NCBI RefSeq assembly: GCF_042646425.1
Contig: NZ_JBHRTR010000031.1
Span: 372,001-436,000, forward strand
Direction of reading: 5' to 3'
DNA: 64,000 nucleotides
Source: Marinibaculum pumilum
GTDB lineage: Bacteria > Pseudomonadota > Alphaproteobacteria > Ferrovibrionales > Ferrovibrionaceae
Part shown: piece by piece, positions 1 to 8,576 of the stretch
Numbering within the stretch: position 1 is the stretch's first letter
Layout of the letters: every line of letters begins with the position of its first letter
Program-made: the position numbers and the translations under genes
The notes under the pieces: model-generated
Database searches by the model: none
Seen by the model: the letters and a program-made list of their open reading frames with translations, nothing else
What the model was told of the DNA's origin: nothing

Positions 1-1
1 C

Positions 2-1093
2 GGCCTGAACGGCGGCATGGCGGGCGCCGAGCTGGCGCACGACTGGTTCGCGCTGGAACGCCGCTTCGGGCGCAGCAGGGGGGCCGCCCTGGCGCAGGAA
101 GGCCGTGCCGCTCTGGGCAGCCTGGAGGCACTGCTGCAGCGGACCGGGATCGACGCCGACTACGACCGCTGCGGCCGCCTGAAGGTGGCCGTGACCCCGC
201 AGCAATACGTCGCGATGCAGCGCGCCGCCGAGCCCTTGGCGGCGATGTTCGGCATCGCGCCGCAGCCGGTGCCGCCGGCGGCGCTGGGCGCCCATCTGGC
301 CGCCAGCGGCTATCATGGCGGCCTGGTCTGGCCGCTGGGCGGCGGGCTGCATCCGTTCAAGCTGGTGCAGGGGCTGCTCCGCGCCGTCCAGAAGGCCGGC
401 GTGCCGGTCGTGCCGCATTGCCCGGTCTACCGGCTGGAGCCGGACCCGGCGGGGGAGGGCTACCGGTTGGTCACGCCGCTGGGCACCATCAGGGCACGTC
501 GGGTGATCGTGGCCAGCAATGCGCTGTCGCCGAAAAGCTTCCGCTACATGCGCCGCCGCCAGGTGCCGGTGGGCAGCTACATGATCGCCACCGCCGCGAT
601 CGGCGCGGAGCGGGTCCGGTCGGTGATCCCCTGCGGCCGCATGATCGTCGACGGCTATCGGCGGCTGCATTACTACCGGCCCTCGCCCGACGGCAGCCGG
701 ATCCTGTTCGGCGGCCGGCCGCAGATCCTCGACACCCGGCCGCAGGCCTGTGCCCGCCGGCTGGCGGCGGAGATGCGGCAATTGCTGCCCGCCCTGGCCG
801 ACGTGCCGGTCACCCATGCCTGGAGCGGCATGCTGGGCTTCGCCCTCGACAAGCTGCCGCATATCGCGGAGCCGCTTCCCGGCGTGGTCGCCTGCGGCGG
901 CTATGGCGGTTCCGGCGTGTCGATGTCGGTTCATCTGGGCACCAAGGCGGCATTGCGGCTGATGGGTCGCAGCGACGGTGCGACGGCGTTCGACGACCTG
1001 CCGTATCCCACCCATCCCCTGCACCGCGGTGCCGCCTGGTACCTGCCGGCGGTGATGGGATGGTATGCCGCGCGCGACCGCATCGGGATCTGA
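2..1093 (+). CDS. FAD-dependent oxidoreductase, DAO family (5' truncated by window edge)
   Basis: The reading frame is already open at the first bases, and GLNGGM reads through into the first internal Met, so the N-terminal FAD-binding GxGxxG segment lies outside the window. What remains is the substrate and C-terminal part of a D-amino-acid-oxidase-type flavoprotein of the gamma-glutamylputrescine oxidase kind. A GLNGGMAGAE segment matches the RNGG-type motif that follows the FAD site in that family. The C-terminus has a W-S-G-M-L-G-F segment and then GGYGGSGVSMS, the second FAD-contact loop. It probably oxidises an amine or amino acid in the cytosol; the substrate cannot be told. The MATE gene starts 3 bases after its stop, so the two are likely co-transcribed. 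Confidence 0.8.
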   Translation, partial: GLNGGMAGAELAHDWFALERRFGRSRGAALAQEGRAALGSLEALLQRTGIDADYDRCGRLKVAVTPQQYVAMQRAAEPLAAMFGIAPQPVPPAALGAHLAASGYHGGLVWPLGGGLHPFKLVQGLLRAVQKAGVPVVPHCPVYRLEPDPAGEGYRLVTPLGTIRARRVIVASNALSPKSFRYMRRRQVPVGSYMIATAAIGAERVRSVIPCGRMIVDGYRRLHYYRPSPDGSRILFGGRPQILDTRPQACARRLAAEMRQLLPALADVPVTHAWSGMLGFALDKLPHIAEPLPGVVACGGYGGSGVSMSVHLGTKAALRLMGRSDGATAFDDLPYPTHPLHRGAAWYLPAVMGWYAARDRIGI

Positions 1094-1095
1094 CG

Positions 1096-2475
1096 ATGCG
1101 GCCGCGCGACACCCTCTGGCACCGGCGGGTGCTGGCGCTGGCCTGGCCGGTGATGATCGGCAACATGACGGAGCCGCTCCTGGGCGCCGTGGACTCCGCC
1201 GTCGTCGGCCATCTGGAGGCGCCGCAATACCTGGCCGCCGTCTCCGTGGGCACGACGATCTTCTCCTTCGTCTTCTTCAGCTTCAACTTCCTGCGGATGG
1301 GGACCACGGGCCTGACGGCACAGGCATTCGGCGCCCGCGACGATGCGCTGGTGAAGGCGATCTTCCTGCGCGCGGCGGCGATCGGCCTGGCGCTGGGCAT
1401 CCTGGTGATCGCGCTGCAATGGCCGATCCGCTGGCTCGGCCTGGCGGTCTACGACCCCGGCACGGAGGTGGCCGTCCTGGCGGATTCCTACCTTGCCATC
1501 CGGCTGTGGGGGGCGCCGGGCGCGCTGCTGAATTTCTGCGTCATCGGCTGGTTCATCGGCCGGCAGGATACGCGCACGCCGCTTCTCCTGCAGGTGCTGA
1601 TCAATGTCGGCAATATCGCCCTCGACCTGCTCTTCGTCGTGGTCCTGGACTGGTCCGTCGCCGGTGTGGCGCTGGCCTCCGCCCTGTCGGTGAGCTTCGG
1701 CGCGCTGCTCGGCGTGGCCCTGGTCTGGCGCGCCGCCCGGCGCCGCCATGGCCGGCAGCCGGCGGCGCCGGTCTTCGACCTGCCGGCCATGCGCCGCCTG
1801 GTGGTGCTGAACAGCGACATCTTCCTGCGCACTCTCTGCATCCTGGTCGCGATCGGCTTCCTGGTGCAGCAGGGGGCCCTGCTGGGCGAGGTGGTGCTGG
1901 CCGCCAACGCGATCATGCTGAACATGTTCATCTTCCTGGCGTTCGGGCTGGACGGCTTCGCCTTTGCGGCCGAGGCGCTGGTGGGACGCGCCATCGGCCG
2001 GCGGCGGCGGCGGGACGTGCGCCACGCCATCCTGGTCTCCAGCCTGTGGGCGGGGGCGGCGGCGCTGGCCTATGTCCTGGTCTACCTGGCCCTGGGGGCG
2101 CAGATCGTGGGCGCGCTGACCTCGCTGCCGGAAGTGAAGGCGGAAGCGCTGGACGTGCTGTTCTGGATGCAGCTGATGCCGCTCTTGGGAGTGTGGAGCT
2201 TCCAGCTGGACGGCATCTTCGTCGGTGCGGCACTGACCCGGGAGATGCGGAACTGGATGCTGGCGGCGCTGGCGGCCTATTTCGCCACCTGGGCGCTGCT
2301 GCCGACGGAGATGGGCAATGACCGCCTCTGGGCCGCGGTCAGCGTCTTCCTGGTGGCCAGGGCACTGCCGCTGGCGCTGCTGCTGGGGCGGGTGCTGGAC
2401 TGTGCCGGGCCGGCGTCCGGCCGCCTGCCGCAATCCGACGAGGCGGCGGTCAGCCGCGCTGATCGAGCGGTGTGA
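1096..2475 (+). CDS. MATE family efflux transporter (DinF-like)
   Basis: A 459-residue, strongly hydrophobic protein with about twelve predicted membrane segments, the usual MATE size. The N-terminus (LALAWPVMIGNMTEPLLGAVD) is the typical first MATE helix with its Pro and Asn-Met-x-x-P-L. It should export organic cations or drugs across the inner membrane using a Na+ or H+ gradient. The ATG lies 2 bases after the stop of the upstream flavoprotein. A longer open frame runs further upstream, but only in the shadow of that gene. The last 26 bases overlap, tail to tail, a small gene on the other strand. The substrate is unknown. Confidence 0.9.
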   Translation: MRPRDTLWHRRVLALAWPVMIGNMTEPLLGAVDSAVVGHLEAPQYLAAVSVGTTIFSFVFFSFNFLRMGTTGLTAQAFGARDDALVKAIFLRAAAIGLALGILVIALQWPIRWLGLAVYDPGTEVAVLADSYLAIRLWGAPGALLNFCVIGWFIGRQDTRTPLLLQVLINVGNIALDLLFVVVLDWSVAGVALASALSVSFGALLGVALVWRAARRRHGRQPAAPVFDLPAMRRLVVLNSDIFLRTLCILVAIGFLVQQGALLGEVVLAANAIMLNMFIFLAFGLDGFAFAAEALVGRAIGRRRRRDVRHAILVSSLWAGAAALAYVLVYLALGAQIVGALTSLPEVKAEALDVLFWMQLMPLLGVWSFQLDGIFVGAALTREMRNWMLAALAAYFATWALLPTEMGNDRLWAAVSVFLVARALPLALLLGRVLDCAGPASGRLPQSDEAAVSRADRAV

Positions 2476-2677
2476 CCGCGGCAATGATGGTCTTCGACAG
2501 CAGGGTGACCTCGCCGCTCTTCTGTTCCCGGAACGGGAAGAAGCCGTTCGCCTCGTTGAGCATGTCGAGCACCCGCTGGTTCGCGGCGATGTAGACCTGT
2601 CCCCGATGGATGGAGCCGTCGTTCAGCGCGATCTCCACGTCGACGGCGATCTTCGGGATGTAGTGCGGTTTCGCCAA
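2450..2677 (-). CDS. Small conserved hypothetical protein (75 aa)
   Basis: A compact soluble protein with no signal or membrane segment. A beta-rich start (VDVEIALNDGSIHRGQVYI) is followed by a helix (QRVLDMLNEANGFFPF) and a closing strand ending in LLSKTIIAAVTPL. The pattern looks like a small beta-barrel or Sm-like fold, but I do not recognise a named family. It lies 46 bases beyond the end of the AbrB-family gene in the same orientation, so it may be the last gene of a nadK-abrB transcript. Its 3' end overlaps the MATE gene tail to tail by 26 bases. Confidence 0.6.
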   Translation of the reverse strand: MAKPHYIPKIAVDVEIALNDGSIHRGQVYIAANQRVLDMLNEANGFFPFREQKSGEVTLLSKTIIAAVTPLDQRG

Positions 2678-2723
2678 GGTACTGGTCCCTGCCTATCGTC
2701 CCTGCCAATAATCCCTGGGCGCG

Positions 2724-3863
2724 TCAGCGCCGGTGCGACAGGCGCCAGAACAGCGGGGCTGCGACGATGACCAGCACGATACGCCAGATGTGCATGGTCG
2801 TGACATACGCCGTATCGGTATCCAGGGCGAGGGCGACCAGCGCCATCTCCGCCAGCCCGCCGGGCGCGATCGACAGGGCGACGACCGCGGCCGGCAGGCC
2901 GATCAGCGGCGCGGCGGCGAAGGCGGCCGCGACGGTCAGGGCCAGCAGCAGCAGCGTGGCGCCGACCGCTTCCTTCAGGGTGTGCGCCAGCTCGCGCCAG
3001 CGATAGCCGTGGAAACGGCTGCCGATCGCGGCGCCCAGCACCACCTGTGCAGCGGCGACCAGCACCGCGGGTGGCGTGGCCTGGGTCAGGCCGGCCAGAT
3101 GGATGCCCGCCGACAGCACCAGCGGTCCGGTCAGCACCGCGGCCGGCAGTCGCACCGCGGCCGCCAGCGGCCAGCCGATCAGGATGCAGCCTGCCAGCAG
3201 GGCCCAGTCGCCGGCGGCGACCTGACCGACCGGCGGCGTCGGCAGCAGCGACGGCACGTCCAGCTGGGCGCCGAAGCGGAAATAGAAGGGGATGACGAAG
3301 ACGACCACCATGATCCGGGTGGCATGGACCAGGGAGATCCGCCGCACATCGCCGCCATAGGCGCTGCCGACCAGGATCATCTCGGTGATGCCGCCCGGCG
3401 TGGCGGAAAAGAAGGCGGTCACCGGGTCGTAGCGCCGCACGACGCGGAAGTAGAAGGTCATCGCCGCCATGCAGAGTGGCACGAACAGCGCCACCAGGAC
3501 AAAGCCGCCCAGCCATTCGTCCAGCCGCCCCAGCAGCTCCGGGGTGAAGGCGGATCCCAGCATCACGCCCAGCAGTGCCGCCATCGGCCCGCGGGCCATG
3601 GAATGCACCGGCACGGCAATGCCGGCGACGGCGGCGGCCATGGAGGCGCACATCGCGCCCAGCATCCAGGCAAGCGGCATGCCGGTGAGCCAGAACAGCG
3701 CGCCGCCCGCCGCGCCGAGCGCGAGGGCGAGGGCGGTCCGCAGCCAGAGCTGTCCGTCGCGCCAGTCATGGCGGGGCAGCCCGGCCCGGCTTCCGTCCCC
3801 GGCGCCGGCCGCCGCCTCTCCCTCTGGCTCCTGCGCGGGATCCGGGCGGCCTGCCGCCGTCAC
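2724..3863 (-). CDS. AbrB family membrane protein (ammonia monooxygenase-like, misnamed)
   Basis: A 379-residue membrane protein with an internal duplication: two related blocks carry the helix pattern LTGMPLAWMLGAM ... LGVMLGSAFTPE near residues 60-110 and a matching block in the second half. This is the gram-negative AbrB duplication family, which databases often mislabel as transcriptional regulator or ammonia monooxygenase. The many helices place it in the inner membrane; transport is likely but the substrate is unknown. The start is GTG and forms a GTGA 4-base overlap with the nadK stop, which indicates translational coupling. The first 35 residues are hydrophilic and rich in Ala, Gly and Glu. 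Confidence 0.8.
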   Translation of the reverse strand: MTAAGRPDPAQEPEGEAAAGAGDGSRAGLPRHDWRDGQLWLRTALALALGAAGGALFWLTGMPLAWMLGAMCASMAAAVAGIAVPVHSMARGPMAALLGVMLGSAFTPELLGRLDEWLGGFVLVALFVPLCMAAMTFYFRVVRRYDPVTAFFSATPGGITEMILVGSAYGGDVRRISLVHATRIMVVVFVIPFYFRFGAQLDVPSLLPTPPVGQVAAGDWALLAGCILIGWPLAAAVRLPAAVLTGPLVLSAGIHLAGLTQATPPAVLVAAAQVVLGAAIGSRFHGYRWRELAHTLKEAVGATLLLLALTVAAAFAAAPLIGLPAAVVALSIAPGGLAEMALVALALDTDTAYVTTMHIWRIVLVIVAAPLFWRLSHRR

Positions 3864-4630
3864 GGCAGGAACTGCTCCGCGATGATCCGCTCCTCCAGGC
3901 TGTGTTCGGGATCGTAGAGCAGGCGCAGGGTCACGTCCGGGGCCTCTGCGATCGTCACCCTGACGACATCCCGCACCTCGGTGGCGTCGGCCGTGGCGCT
4001 GACCGGCCGCTTGTAGTGATCGAGGATGTCGAGCTCCACCTGTGCGTGGCGGGGCAGGATCGCGCCGCGCCAGCGACGCGGGCGGAAGGCGCTGATCGGC
4101 GTGAGGGCGAGCACCTGGGCGTTCAGCGGCAGGATCGGGCCATGGGCGGACAGGTTGTAGGCGGTGCTGCCGGCCGGCGTGGCCAGCAGGATGCCGTCGC
4201 AGGTCAGTTCATCCAGCCGCACACGGCCGTCGACCTTGATCCGCAGCTTCGCCGCCTGCCGGGTCTGGCGCAGCAGCGAGACCTCGTTGATCGCCAGCGC
4301 TTCCATCTCGGTGCCGCCGTCATGCATCGCCCGCATGCGCAGCGGGTGAAGGCTCGCCACCTCCGCGTCACGCAGGCGCTCGCGCAGATTCTCCTCGGAA
4401 AAGCCGTTCATCAGGAAGCCGACGGTGCCCTGGTTCATGCCGTAGATCGGCGTTCCCTGCTGCATGTAGCGGTGCAGGGTCTGCAGCATGAAGCCGTCGC
4501 CGCCCAGGGCGACGATGCAGTCCGCCTCGCCGGGTGGCACGCCGCCATAGCGCTCCTCCAGCCGACGCTTCGCCTCCGTCACGCCCTGACCTGGCATGGC
4601 GACGAACGCGATCTTCTCGCCGATGGTCAT
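3860..4630 (-). CDS. nadK: NAD kinase
   Basis: Phosphorylates NAD+ to NADP+ in the cytosol. The 256-residue product has the family signature VALGGDGFMLQTLH (GGDG loop plus following helix) near residue 45, then YGMNQGTVGFLMN, the NE-x-x-LLR motif (AINEVSLLRQ), and DGILLATPAGSTAYNLSAHGP, which lines the NAD and phosphate sites. Length and order match short alphaproteobacterial NadK. The open frame extends about 80 codons upstream, but that part is low-complexity and unrelated. The ATG chosen begins MTIGEKIAFVA and has GAGGAC 4 bases upstream. Its stop overlaps the GTG of the AbrB-type gene. Confidence 0.95.
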   Translation of the reverse strand: MTIGEKIAFVAMPGQGVTEAKRRLEERYGGVPPGEADCIVALGGDGFMLQTLHRYMQQGTPIYGMNQGTVGFLMNGFSEENLRERLRDAEVASLHPLRMRAMHDGGTEMEALAINEVSLLRQTRQAAKLRIKVDGRVRLDELTCDGILLATPAGSTAYNLSAHGPILPLNAQVLALTPISAFRPRRWRGAILPRHAQVELDILDHYKRPVSATADATEVRDVVRVTIAEAPDVTLRLLYDPEHSLEERIIAEQFLP

Positions 4631-4890
4631 TTGTCCTCGATGGCTGGCAGGGAGGGGGCCGGCGGGGTTGGCCGGTGGCCCCGGGGGGCTTTCGATCGAT
4701 CGGGGCGACTGCCCCCTTGGGCCTTTACGCGCTGCGATCGTGCGCCGGCGCCGATGGCGCTGGCCAGTGTCGCGCTGCGCAGTATAGGTTTTCCCGCGGC
4801 AATGGCGATGGCCTTGCCGCCCGGGCCGGCGGTCGGCCAGGGCCGGCGGTCGGAATGAGGCCGGCCGCGTCTCCACCGGAAGGAACGTCC

Positions 4891-5469
4891 ATGACCGACA
4901 TCAGGCTTCTGCGGACCGGCCTGCGCCAGGCCCTGCACCGCGTATCGCCCGGCACCGGCCGCGTCGCAGAGCCGCGGCGCCGGGCCCGGCATTCGCTGCT
5001 GGCCGTCGTGGCGATGTCCCTGGCCCTTGTCCTGGGTGTCGCTTCCAGCGGCCATGCGGAGGACCGGCACGAGGAATATTACTACCCCTCTCCGGTGACC
5101 AGCGAGACCTATGTCTCCCGTGCCCAGATCATGCCGGAGGCCGAGCGTGCCACCAGGCTCGGCTTCGTCACCGGCCTGACGCAGCAACTGCTCAGCCGGC
5201 CCTATCCGCCGGGCTATGTGATCTTCGCCAAGGGCAACGAGGCTGAGAAGATGATCATCGTCGCCGTCGGCGACAACGGCTTCCGCACCCTTTACCAGGC
5301 ACGGGCCCTGCTGGCGGAACTGACGGCCGTGGCCCGCTCCACATCCCTGCTGCAGGAACTGGCGGTGGAGGACATCTTCACTTTCTTCGATCTGGCTCGC
5401 CTGCTGGGCTTCGAACAGATCACGATCTCGAACGGGGTCGACTTCTCGCACCAGATCGAACTGGACTAG
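4891..5469 (+). CDS. Conserved exported hypothetical protein
   Basis: A 192-residue protein with a long basic N-region (RRRARHS) followed by a hydrophobic stretch (LLAVVAMSLALVLGVASS) ending GHAED, a plausible signal peptidase site near residue 56. The mature part starts with EEYYYPSPVTSETY and contains VIFAKGNEAEKMIIVAVGDNGFR, which I recall from a family often annotated, without good basis, as 'molybdopterin-guanine dinucleotide biosynthesis protein A'. No enzyme motif is visible. AAGGAA lies 5 bases before the ATG. It is divergent from nadK across about 260 bases. Likely a periplasmic protein of unknown function. Confidence 0.7.
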   Translation: MTDIRLLRTGLRQALHRVSPGTGRVAEPRRRARHSLLAVVAMSLALVLGVASSGHAEDRHEEYYYPSPVTSETYVSRAQIMPEAERATRLGFVTGLTQQLLSRPYPPGYVIFAKGNEAEKMIIVAVGDNGFRTLYQARALLAELTAVARSTSLLQELAVEDIFTFFDLARLLGFEQITISNGVDFSHQIELD

Positions 5470-5506
5470 CCGGCGGCGGCCTGGCCTGGCCCGGCTCGAG
5501 CCTGGG

Positions 5507-8434
5507 CTACAGCTGGCCGGGCCGCGCGCCCAGCAGTCGCAGCATGCGGTCGTCGTCATTGGCCGCGGCCCGGTCGACGGCGGAGCGTCCCTCCGAATCG
5601 CGCCGCCTGGCATCGGCGCCGGCCGCGAGCAGTCGTTCGGCGACCGCATACTTGCCGTTCCATGCCGCGCGGATCAGGGGCGTGGCGCCAAAGGCGTCGG
5701 TGATGTCGACATTGGCGCCGAAATCGAGAAGGTCGTCCGCGATCTGCGGATAGCCGTTGATCGCGGACCAGAGCAGGGCGCTGCGGTTGTCGGCATCGCG
5801 GAGGTCGGTCATCACGCCATGCTCCATCAGCAGGCGCACGATGCTGCGCCGGCCGCGCCAGGATGCACCGACCAGCGCGGTGCGACCGGAATCGTCCAGC
5901 GACTGCGGGTCGGCGCCCTCCTGCAGCAGCCGCTCCACCTCGGCATAGTCCTGCCGCTCGATCGCCTTTGCCAGGTTGCGGTCCAGTTCGTCCTGCCCGG
6001 GTTTCGTGTCCGGCCCGTGCATGGCCAGCCACTGGGCGAGGATGCGCTCCGCCTCGGCGCGGACCTCGGGCGAGAGTTCGACCGCATAGGCGGCGCCGGC
6101 CTTCTGCGCTGCCGTGCTGCCCCGCAACGCCGCGATCCGGTACCAGGCCAGGGCCTGGGCCGGATCCGCGGGCTGGCCATCGCCCAGCATCGCGATCTCC
6201 GCCATCCGCAGCTGCGCCGGGCGGAAACCGTCTTCCGCCAGATCCTTCATGATGGCCGCGGCCTGTTGCGGGGCGCGGGCCACTCCGTCCGCATTCAGCA
6301 GTGCGTTCGCCAGGTTATAGAGCGCGCTCGGCGTCCGGACCGTCCGGGCAATATGGTTCAGCCGCGCCGCGTTCAGCGCCGCCTGCAGACCCTGCGGCAG
6401 CGGTGCCGTCCGCGGTCCGTTGACCGGTGGCAGCGCCGGATTCGCCTCGCGCGCCGCCTCCAGGACCCGCTTCTGGTGCAGGGTGGGCTCCGGCGGTGGC
6501 CGGGAGGCGGCTTCCTGCGCCGTCCGCTCCGCCTCCTGGCGCCGCTGCTCGACCAGCCAGTCGAAGCTGTCCCGCATCACCCGCGCCCAGTCCGCCTCCT
6601 CCTTCGGCAGGCGCGCAAGGACCGGCTCCATGGCCGCGGCCACCGAGCCGGCCGTGTCCACGAAGGCCGCGTTCGCCGCCTTCAGGCGAGCCGCGCGCTG
6701 CGGATCGGGGACGGGGGGGCGGCCTTCCTGCCGCGCCTTCCGCAGTTCCGCCTGCTCGGCCTGCAGGGCCGCGACAAGGTCGGCGGCAGCGGCATCGAGG
6801 TTCCGCTGCCGCATCTCCAGAGCCCGCATTGCGACGCGGGCATCGGGCGAGGACAGGCTGCTCGGATCACCCTGCAACCGCCTGACCATGCGTTCGATGC
6901 GGTCGCCCAGCCAGGCCGCTGCAGTGGTCTGGGCCACGCCGCGCTGCAGGCCCGCCTCCTGGACACCGACCTGCTCGAATGCAGGACCGTCGGCGCTTGT
7001 CAGCACGGGTGCCGGCTGCAGGGTCGGCTGCGGTCCAGCGGGCGGTGCCGCGATTGCGCTATTACCGGCTGGCTCAGGCGCGACCGCCACCGTTGGGGCC
7101 GGGCCCGCATCCGGCTTGTCCGATTCTGCCGGGGAAGGGGAAGGCGGCGTGCCGCCTCCTGGCGGTTCGGCTGGCCGGTGCACCTCCAGGAGCGTGGCAA
7201 GCTGGCGGCGGCTGCTTTCGGCTGCCTGCGCGGCCTGTTCGGTGCGACCGCGTGCCGTCGCGATCGCATCGGCCTGCCGGATGATCGCCGCAGGGCTGGG
7301 GTCGCCGGCGATCTCCGCCGTCAGGGTCTCCGCTGCAGCGGCATTGGCCGCCGCGGCTTCGGCTGCCCGTCCGGCGCGCTCCGCGACCGCCCGGGCCTCG
7401 CCATCCACTTTCTCGACCTGGTCGCGTGCCCATTGGGCGGAGGAAGCCTCCATCATCTCCTTCAGGCGGGCTGCCAGCTGGCGCAGCAGGTCCTCCGACA
7501 CGGCAGCGGCGCTCTGCGTCCGCGCCGCCGCCGCCCTGATCGCCTCGATGTCCTGCGCCGCGGCCGCGCGGCGTTGCGCCGCCAGTTCGTCCAGCCTGCC
7601 AGCGCGCCGCCGCTCCGCCTGACCGGGGTCCGGCGGCTCTGCCGCCTCGGCCGCAGCCGTTGGTGGCGCGGTGCGGATGTCGGCCGCGGGGGGCGGCCCT
7701 GCCGTGGCCGCCGGCCTTGCGGCGGGCTCGGGCCGCGATGCCGGCGGGGAAGCCTGGTCCTGCGGCGCCTGGATGCGGAGCGGCGGAGAGGCAGGTGGCC
7801 GGGCCGCTGCCTGCGCCGGAACGGCCTCGGGTGGTGCTGCCTGTGGGGCTGGTGCTCCAGAAACGTCAGGCCGGGGAACGTCTGGCCGGAAAGCATCAGG
7901 CCGGGAGGCTTGGGATCGGGCCGCTTCAGTCGGAGAAGCGTCTGCCTGCTCGGCAGCAGGCCGCTGGCCTGCGCTGCCCGGTCTTGCCGCGTCCGGCCGC
8001 TGAACCTCCGGCGGGGTTGCCGGCGATGCCTGCGCCGGGGCCGGCGGGGTGCGTTCGCCCGGCTTTGCAGGCGGCGAAATCCTGCCGCTCTGTGCCGCAG
8101 ACGGGCTGGCTTCCGCTTCGGCGGCGCCTGCGGCCGACCTACCGCCGCCTTCGGGCCGGTCGGTGGTTTCCGAAACGGACTGGGCCAGCCGCCTCAGCGC
8201 CTGCGCGAGATCGGGCTGGGGGGTCGGCCGCGCCGCCTCCTGCGGCTTCGGTTCCGCGCGGGGCCGTTGCGGTTCCGGCGCCGGTGCGTCCTCGATCCGA
8301 ACCTCGAACTGCGGCGGCTCCGGCGGCGGGTCGCTTGCGAAGGGCAAACCCAGCGCAAGGGCGACCGCGACAACCAAGCCACTGTGGATCGCGACCGACA
8401 CCAGCGGGCCGCGCCACCGGCTGCGGCCCGTCAT
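5507..8434 (-). CDS. Large TolA/TonB-like N-terminus fused to Sel1-like and ankyrin repeats
   Basis: About 975 residues. A single hydrophobic segment near the N-terminus (LVSVAIHSGLVVAVALALGL) is followed by a long Pro/Ala/Glu-rich linker of roughly 250 residues, as in TonB and TolA, and then an Ala/Arg/Glu-rich helical region. The C-terminal third has Sel1-like units (LRMAEIAMLGDGQPADPAQALAWYRIAALRG) and about four ankyrin repeats (e.g. DSGRTALVGASWRGRRSIVRLL; FGATPLIRAAWNGKYAVAERLL). The topology suggests an inner-membrane anchor with a periplasm-spanning linker and a protein-binding end. The frame is open to a TTG 75 bases further upstream; the ATG beginning MTGRSRW is used here, with no clear ribosome site at either. 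Confidence 0.75.
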   Translation of the reverse strand: MTGRSRWRGPLVSVAIHSGLVVAVALALGLPFASDPPPEPPQFEVRIEDAPAPEPQRPRAEPKPQEAARPTPQPDLAQALRRLAQSVSETTDRPEGGGRSAAGAAEAEASPSAAQSGRISPPAKPGERTPPAPAQASPATPPEVQRPDAARPGSAGQRPAAEQADASPTEAARSQASRPDAFRPDVPRPDVSGAPAPQAAPPEAVPAQAAARPPASPPLRIQAPQDQASPPASRPEPAARPAATAGPPPAADIRTAPPTAAAEAAEPPDPGQAERRRAGRLDELAAQRRAAAAQDIEAIRAAAARTQSAAAVSEDLLRQLAARLKEMMEASSAQWARDQVEKVDGEARAVAERAGRAAEAAAANAAAAETLTAEIAGDPSPAAIIRQADAIATARGRTEQAAQAAESSRRQLATLLEVHRPAEPPGGGTPPSPSPAESDKPDAGPAPTVAVAPEPAGNSAIAAPPAGPQPTLQPAPVLTSADGPAFEQVGVQEAGLQRGVAQTTAAAWLGDRIERMVRRLQGDPSSLSSPDARVAMRALEMRQRNLDAAAADLVAALQAEQAELRKARQEGRPPVPDPQRAARLKAANAAFVDTAGSVAAAMEPVLARLPKEEADWARVMRDSFDWLVEQRRQEAERTAQEAASRPPPEPTLHQKRVLEAAREANPALPPVNGPRTAPLPQGLQAALNAARLNHIARTVRTPSALYNLANALLNADGVARAPQQAAAIMKDLAEDGFRPAQLRMAEIAMLGDGQPADPAQALAWYRIAALRGSTAAQKAGAAYAVELSPEVRAEAERILAQWLAMHGPDTKPGQDELDRNLAKAIERQDYAEVERLLQEGADPQSLDDSGRTALVGASWRGRRSIVRLLMEHGVMTDLRDADNRSALLWSAINGYPQIADDLLDFGANVDITDAFGATPLIRAAWNGKYAVAERLLAAGADARRRDSEGRSAVDRAAANDDDRMLRLLGARPGQL

Positions 8435-8576
8435 GCGCCAGTCGGGGACCACCCGCCTGCCGATCAGTCCATGTCGCTTTCCCTCGGACACCGCCCGTGC
8501 AGCCCTCAAGCCGGCTCCGCCAAGACACCAGGATACCCTCCGCCGCGCCTTCCGGCACGCCGCTTCAGGTCAGGCT

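Noticed and set aside
8435..8509. TTG start for the TolA/ankyrin protein
   Set aside because: It adds 25 basic residues before the ATG without a ribosome site; possible but not preferred.
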